Part shown: piece by piece, positions 60,414 through 64,000 of the stretch
Position numbering within the stretch: the first letter of the stretch is position 1
Layout of the letters: every line of letters starts with the position of its first letter
DNA from: Bacillota bacterium
GTDB taxonomy: Bacteria; Bacillota; UBA4882; UBA10575
DNA: 64,000 bases
Direction of reading: 5' to 3'
Assembly: GCA_012727535.1 (NCBI GenBank)
Contig: JAAYGU010000069.1
Span: 41,685 to 105,684, forward strand
The notes under the pieces: generated by a model
What the model was told of the DNA's origin: nothing
The model's database searches: none
The model's input: the letters and a program-made list of their open reading frames with translations, nothing else
Translations under genes and position numbers: made by a program

Positions 60414-61436
60414 ATGAACCAGATTGGCGTAGCGCTTGTTGGCTGTGGGATGGTTGCGGCTGTACATATTGCGGCCTTAAAAGAGATTCCGGCGGCCAAA
60501 ATCTGCGGAGTCTGGAACCGGACGCGTGAAACCATGCTGGAATTTGCAGAAAAACATGGAGTCAATACTTATGACAGCTACGAAGCAATGCTGTCGGATC
60601 CGGAAGTCAATACCGTGATCATCACTTTACCCCCAGCCCTGCACGGGGATTATGGCTTACAGGCGGCCAGTGCCGGGAAGAACATCATTGTGGAAAAACC
60701 AATTGATATTGACCCCGAAAAGGCTGACCGGTTAATTCAAGCTTGTCGGAAAAACAATTTAAAGATGGCGGTAATTTTTCAAAACCGCTACACAGCAGCC
60801 GCGCAAAAGGTGAAGAACGCTCTGGACCAAGGCGTGTTAGGAAAGATTATCCTGGCTGATGCCTATGTTAAATGGTACCGTTCACCCGAGTATTATAAAA
60901 GTGGTGCCTGGCGAGGGACTTGGGAGATTGAAGGTGGTGGCGCTTTAATTACCCAGGCGATTCATACTATTGACCTGATTCAGTGGTTTATGGGTGGTGC
61001 CCATAGTGTCTACGGGCGGATTAAAACAGCCTTCCATAAGATCAAGACTGAAGACTTAGGACTGGCGATTGTTGAATACAAAAATGGAGCTTTGGGGGTG
61101 ATTGAGGGCTCGACGGCAGTGGTTCCAGGTTTTAAAGAGCGGATCGAGGTACATGGAGAGAAAGGAACCATTGTTTTAGAGGGCGGAAATATCAAAGAAT
61201 GGAAAGTGGAAGGGCAGCGGGAGAGTGACTTCGTGGCGGGAGAGCAGATTTCTTTTGGAGACACCAATTCCCCGGCGATCTCCCATGTTAACCACAAAGC
61301 TCAGTTAGAAGAGGTTCTTCAAGCTTTTTTCCATAACGAAGAACCGTTGGTCAATGGAGAAGAAGGATTAAAATCCCTACAGATTGTTAAAGCAATCTAT
61401 ACATCTTCACAATCGGGTCAGAAAATTCTCTTATAA
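60414..61436 (+). CDS. Gfo/Idh/MocA family oxidoreductase
   Basis: The 340-residue NAD(P)-dependent dehydrogenase has Rossmann motif GVALVGCGMVAAVHIAAL (about 5-22) and the EKPIDIDPEKADRLI motif near residue 90, with the conserved EKP. GGGALITQAIHTIDLIQWFMG carries the catalytic-type histidine. Members oxidise sugars, inositols or sugar acids. The start follows GAGGAGG. Position within the Tct cluster suggests it acts on the imported compound or its product. Confidence 0.93.
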   Translation: MNQIGVALVGCGMVAAVHIAALKEIPAAKICGVWNRTRETMLEFAEKHGVNTYDSYEAMLSDPEVNTVIITLPPALHGDYGLQAASAGKNIIVEKPIDIDPEKADRLIQACRKNNLKMAVIFQNRYTAAAQKVKNALDQGVLGKIILADAYVKWYRSPEYYKSGAWRGTWEIEGGGALITQAIHTIDLIQWFMGGAHSVYGRIKTAFHKIKTEDLGLAIVEYKNGALGVIEGSTAVVPGFKERIEVHGEKGTIVLEGGNIKEWKVEGQRESDFVAGEQISFGDTNSPAISHVNHKAQLEEVLQAFFHNEEPLVNGEEGLKSLQIVKAIYTSSQSGQKILL

Positions 61437-61448
61437 GGAGGGGGAACA

Positions 61449-61895
61449 ATGAAAAAGTGGGAACGGATCGCAGCGCTTGTCTTATTTTTCATCGGTCTCG
61501 GCGCTGCTTGGGAAGCGACCAATATTGGATACGGCAGTTTTCGTTCGCCCGGACCAGGATTTTACCCCTTTTGGCTGGCGGTAATCTTAGCGGTCGTTTC
61601 CATCATCTATTTTCTAAACAATTTAGGAAAAGACCCAAAGGTAGTCGCCCTATGGGAAAAAAACACCTGGGTTAGACCCCTGATTGCCATCCTCGTTATG
61701 CTGGCCTACGGTTTGCTCCTTGACTACTTAGGATTCATTCTTGATACGTTTTTCCTCTTCTTGATCTGGCTGACCGTGATTGAGCGGGAAAAACCATTGA
61801 CGGTAGCCTTGGTTTCAGTACTTGGAACCGTCGTTGTTTATATTTTGTTTGTTCAACTATTACAGGTTCAATTACCAAAGGGAATACTTTTTTAA
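61449..61895 (+). CDS. Tripartite tricarboxylate transporter small membrane subunit (TctB)
   Basis: The 148-residue membrane protein with four hydrophobic helices fits TctB. SFRSPGPGFYPFWLAVILA is a typical GPGFFP-like family block. It starts at ATG after AAGGAGGGGG. TctA follows 13 bases later. Confidence 0.88.
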   Translation: MKKWERIAALVLFFIGLGAAWEATNIGYGSFRSPGPGFYPFWLAVILAVVSIIYFLNNLGKDPKVVALWEKNTWVRPLIAILVMLAYGLLLDYLGFILDTFFLFLIWLTVIEREKPLTVALVSVLGTVVVYILFVQLLQVQLPKGILF

Positions 61896-61908
61896 GGGGG
61901 GATAGGAA

Positions 61909-63420
61909 GTGGGCGCATTTGAAGGTTTAATGCACGGCTTTAGCTTAGCAATCACCCCAACCAATCTGTTATTTGCTTTTCTCGGAACATTACTCGGAAC
62001 GATGGTTGGTGTGCTCCCCGGTTTGGGACCGGCGGCAACAATCTCCTTACTCTTGCCCCTGACTTACGCGTTGGGTTCTCCGGTTACCTCCATTATTATG
62101 TTGGCCGGGATTTATTATGGTGGAATGTATGGGGGCTCAACCACCTCGATTTTACTGAATATTCCCGGGGAATCAGCATCGGTGGTGACCTGTATTGACG
62201 GTCACCAAATGGCCAAAAAGGGACGGGCCGGAGCTGCGTTAGGAATTGCCGCGATCGGTTCTTTTATTGCCGGTACAGTCGGGGTCATCGGTCTGACCTG
62301 CGTGGCACCACCCCTTTCCCGGTTTGCCTTGAAGTTTGGACCGGCGGAATACTTTTCGCTAACCATGTTAGGTCTGATGCTGGCAGCTTATTTAACAGGC
62401 AAATCGATTATCAAGGGTATTGTTATGGTGATCCTTGGCTTATTCTTCGCGACGATTGGTTTGGATCCAGTGACCGGTAACCTTCGTTATACCTTCGGGA
62501 CGATGATTCTCCAGGACGGATTGGACTTTTTAACCCTGGGGATGGGGATCTTTGGAATTGGTGAGATCCTAAGCAATCTTGAACAGAAGATGAAGGCTCA
62601 GTTGGTGACAACCAAGGTCAGAAACCTTTGGCCGACGGTGAAGGATTTTGCCGCTTCGAAGTGGGCAATTGTGCGAGGTTCGTTGGTTGGGTTTTTTGTC
62701 GGTCTGCTGCCGGGCGGCGGGGCAGTCATCTCGTCAATGCTGTCTTACGCGGTGGAGAAAAAAGCGTCCAAGAATCCGGAGGAGTTTGGGCAGGGTGCAA
62801 TTCAAGGAGTCGCTGGCCCCGAGTCAGCCAATAATGCAGCGGCCAGTGCTTCGTTTATTCCAATGATGACCCTGGGTATTCCCGGTAACCCGGCTATTGC
62901 CATGATCTTTGCGGCCTTACTGATTCAGGGTGTGATACCAGGTCCCTTGTTGATATCGGAGCATCCTGACCTTTTCTGGGGAGTAGTAGCTTCGATGTAT
63001 ATCGGGAATATTATGTTGATCATCCTCAACCTACCCATGGTCGGGTTATGGGTTCAGCTGCTGCGGGTGCCATACTCAATCTTAGCGCCGATTATTGTCA
63101 TGATCTGCTCGATTGGGGTTTACAGCATGAAATATAACAGCGGCGATGTGGTTATGATGTTCCTCTTCGGGATCGTCGGCTATATCTTGCGGAAGTTTGA
63201 CTTCGACTTAGGTCCGTTGCTGTTGGCTTTTGTGCTCGGTAAATTGATGGAAAGCTCATTGAGCCAGGCGTTACTGATTTCTGGTGGCGATTTCACAGTC
63301 TTCTTTACCAGACCGATTTCGGCGGCCATTCTTTCCTTCGCCGTGCTGATGATTATCCTTCCGCTGATCGGTAAGGTTGTGCAGAAATTGTGGAAAAAAG
63401 CTCCGGAAGCAGCAGCCTAA
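61909..63420 (+). CDS. Tripartite tricarboxylate transporter large membrane subunit (TctA)
   Basis: The 503-residue subunit has about 12 membrane helices with family blocks GTLLGTMVGVLPGLGPAATISLLLPLTY, IYYGGMYGGSTTSILLNIPGE and GGAVISSMLSYAVEKKASK plus GVAGPESANNAAASASFIPMMTLGIPGNPA. It forms the secondary transport channel with TctB, using TctC-bound substrate and an ion gradient. GTG start after AAGGGGGG. It is the last gene of the operon. Confidence 0.95.
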   Translation: MGAFEGLMHGFSLAITPTNLLFAFLGTLLGTMVGVLPGLGPAATISLLLPLTYALGSPVTSIIMLAGIYYGGMYGGSTTSILLNIPGESASVVTCIDGHQMAKKGRAGAALGIAAIGSFIAGTVGVIGLTCVAPPLSRFALKFGPAEYFSLTMLGLMLAAYLTGKSIIKGIVMVILGLFFATIGLDPVTGNLRYTFGTMILQDGLDFLTLGMGIFGIGEILSNLEQKMKAQLVTTKVRNLWPTVKDFAASKWAIVRGSLVGFFVGLLPGGGAVISSMLSYAVEKKASKNPEEFGQGAIQGVAGPESANNAAASASFIPMMTLGIPGNPAIAMIFAALLIQGVIPGPLLISEHPDLFWGVVASMYIGNIMLIILNLPMVGLWVQLLRVPYSILAPIIVMICSIGVYSMKYNSGDVVMMFLFGIVGYILRKFDFDLGPLLLAFVLGKLMESSLSQALLISGGDFTVFFTRPISAAILSFAVLMIILPLIGKVVQKLWKKAPEAAA

Positions 63421-63489
63421 ATATAAAGGTAGCCAGGTTAGCTAATAACGAATTATACTTCTAACCTAATGAGATAAGCTTTTATAAAA

Positions 63490-63530
63490 GAGTTCTTTCT
63501 CTCTTTCCCTTTTGCCGAGAGAAAGAACTC
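63490..63530 (+). terminator. Long hairpin after tctA
   Basis: GAGTTCTTTCTCTC (63490-63503) pairs with GAGAGAAAGAACTC (63517-63530), 14 base pairs. A run of T is lacking downstream, so termination may be weak or the hairpin may protect the mRNA end. Confidence 0.55.
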
Positions 63531-63624
63531 ACCTCTTTACAAAAGATAAGAATTGAATAACCAGATCTTTTTTCGCCATAATATTGACTAATCTTTGAAC
63601 TCATGCTAAAATAGTCTTTGCTAT

Positions 63625-63712
63625 GGAGGAGTGTCCGAGTGGTTTAAGGAGGCGGTCTTGAAAACCGTTAGGCCGAAAGGCCTCGTGGGTTCGAATCCTA
63701 CCTCCTCCGCCA
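63625..63712 (+). tRNA. tRNA-Ser (anticodon UGA)
   Basis: The acceptor stem GGAGGAG pairs with CTCCTCC, followed by discriminator G and encoded CCA (63710-63712). The anticodon loop is CTTGAAA (anticodon TGA). The long variable arm (AGGCCGAAAGGCC) and T-loop GTTCGAATCC are those of class II serine tRNAs. Confidence 0.97.
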
Positions 63713-63738
63713 TTCGAACAAGAAAGAATTTAATATAT

Positions 63739-63830
63739 GGAGAGATACCCAAGTTGGCTGAAGGGGACGGTTTGCTAAACCGTTAGTAGGAGCAATCCTA
63801 GCGAGGGTTCGAATCCCTCTCTCTCCGCCA
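63739..63830 (+). tRNA. tRNA-Ser (anticodon GCU)
   Basis: The acceptor stem GGAGAGA pairs with TCTCTCC, then G and CCA. The anticodon loop is TTGCTAA (anticodon GCT). The variable arm is long (TAGTAGGAGCAATCCTAGC) and the T-loop is GTTCGAATCC. Confidence 0.97.
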
Positions 63831-63840
63831 TTTAGTCTTT

Positions 63841-63862
63841 AAACAGCAGGCGCTGTTTTTTT
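63841..63862 (+). terminator. Intrinsic terminator after the tRNA-Ser genes
   Basis: AAACAGC and GCTGTTT pair around AGGC and are followed by a T-run (63841-63862). Confidence 0.85.
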
Positions 63863-63931
63863 CTTGAACAACTGAAACATCCAACTTTCTTGGATTAATA
63901 CATCCTAAAAACGGGAAGAATATGTCCTACC

Positions 63932-63960
63932 ACATATTAATTATACATATTAATTATACA
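63932..63960. repeat. Tandem 13-base repeat
   Basis: ACATATTAATTAT occurs twice in a row (63932-63944 and 63945-63957), then ACA. Each unit has a palindromic TATTAATTATA-like core. It may be an operator for a gene beyond the window. Confidence 0.6.
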
Positions 63961-64000
63961 ATGCAAAAAAAGAAACCAAAAAAAAGAAGTAGACAAGAAC

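Overview
The window is a chromosomal replication-origin region of an anaerobic, low-to-mid GC Firmicute (Bacillota). The evidence is the gene order rnpA-rpmH / oriC / dnaA-dnaN-S4-recF-DUF721-remB-gyrB-gyrA, perfect TGTTTCACGTGAAACA parS sites beside soj-parB, strong GGAGG ribosome binding sites with many TTG/GTG starts, a split glycine decarboxylase P-protein and a one-chain pyruvate:ferredoxin oxidoreductase. An RND pump fused to a TolC-like domain points to a deep-branching lineage, perhaps near Limnochordia/Hydrogenisporia. That placement is inference.

Layout. 1-7 kb: a DUF819 membrane protein, a HAD phosphatase, the methionine ABC importer metN-metI-metQ, a DegV lipid-binding protein and a small GH73-type muramidase. 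7-12.8 kb: an efflux operon of a membrane-fusion protein and a 1473-residue RND-TolC fusion. 12.9-26.1 kb (minus strand): rlmH, htrA, a degenerate SMC/YhaN-like protein, gyrA, gyrB, remB, a DciA-like protein, recF, an S4 protein, dnaN and dnaA. 26.1-26.7 kb: oriC, with DnaA boxes both upstream and downstream of dnaA. 26.7-35.5 kb (plus strand): rpmH, rnpA, yidD, yidC, jag, mnmE, mnmG, rsmG, a parS site, soj and parB. 35.5-41.3 kb: a decayed larC-like pseudogene, a DUF4446 protein, a tandem array of M23 peptidase and bactofilin genes, and a DUF559 nuclease. 41.3-45.2 kb (minus): gcvT-gcvPA-gcvPB. 45.4-51.5 kb: a CapA-like protein, an unknown helix-turn-helix protein, a PepV-like dipeptidase and a secreted RIFT-barrel protein. 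51.7-56.7 kb: nifJ and serS. 57.1-63.4 kb: an accessory carboxylate-uptake operon (LacI regulator, TctC, M24-fold protein, Gfo/Idh/MocA oxidoreductase, TctB, TctA). The window ends with tRNA-Ser(UGA) and tRNA-Ser(GCU).

How it fits together. The core initiates replication (dnaA, dnaN, oriC), manages topology (gyrAB), segregates origins (soj, parB, parS) and makes translation and membrane-insertion factors (rpmH, rnpA, yidD, yidC, jag, mnmE, mnmG, rsmG). Downstream of parB the same strand carries cell-wall peptidases paired with cytoskeletal bactofilins, a possible shape or polarity module placed next to the segregation machinery. The carboxylate-uptake block lies between serS and tRNA-Ser, genes that are close neighbours in many Firmicutes, so it looks like an insertion. 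Start codons were chosen mainly by Shine-Dalgarno spacing, and several differ from the longest open frame.
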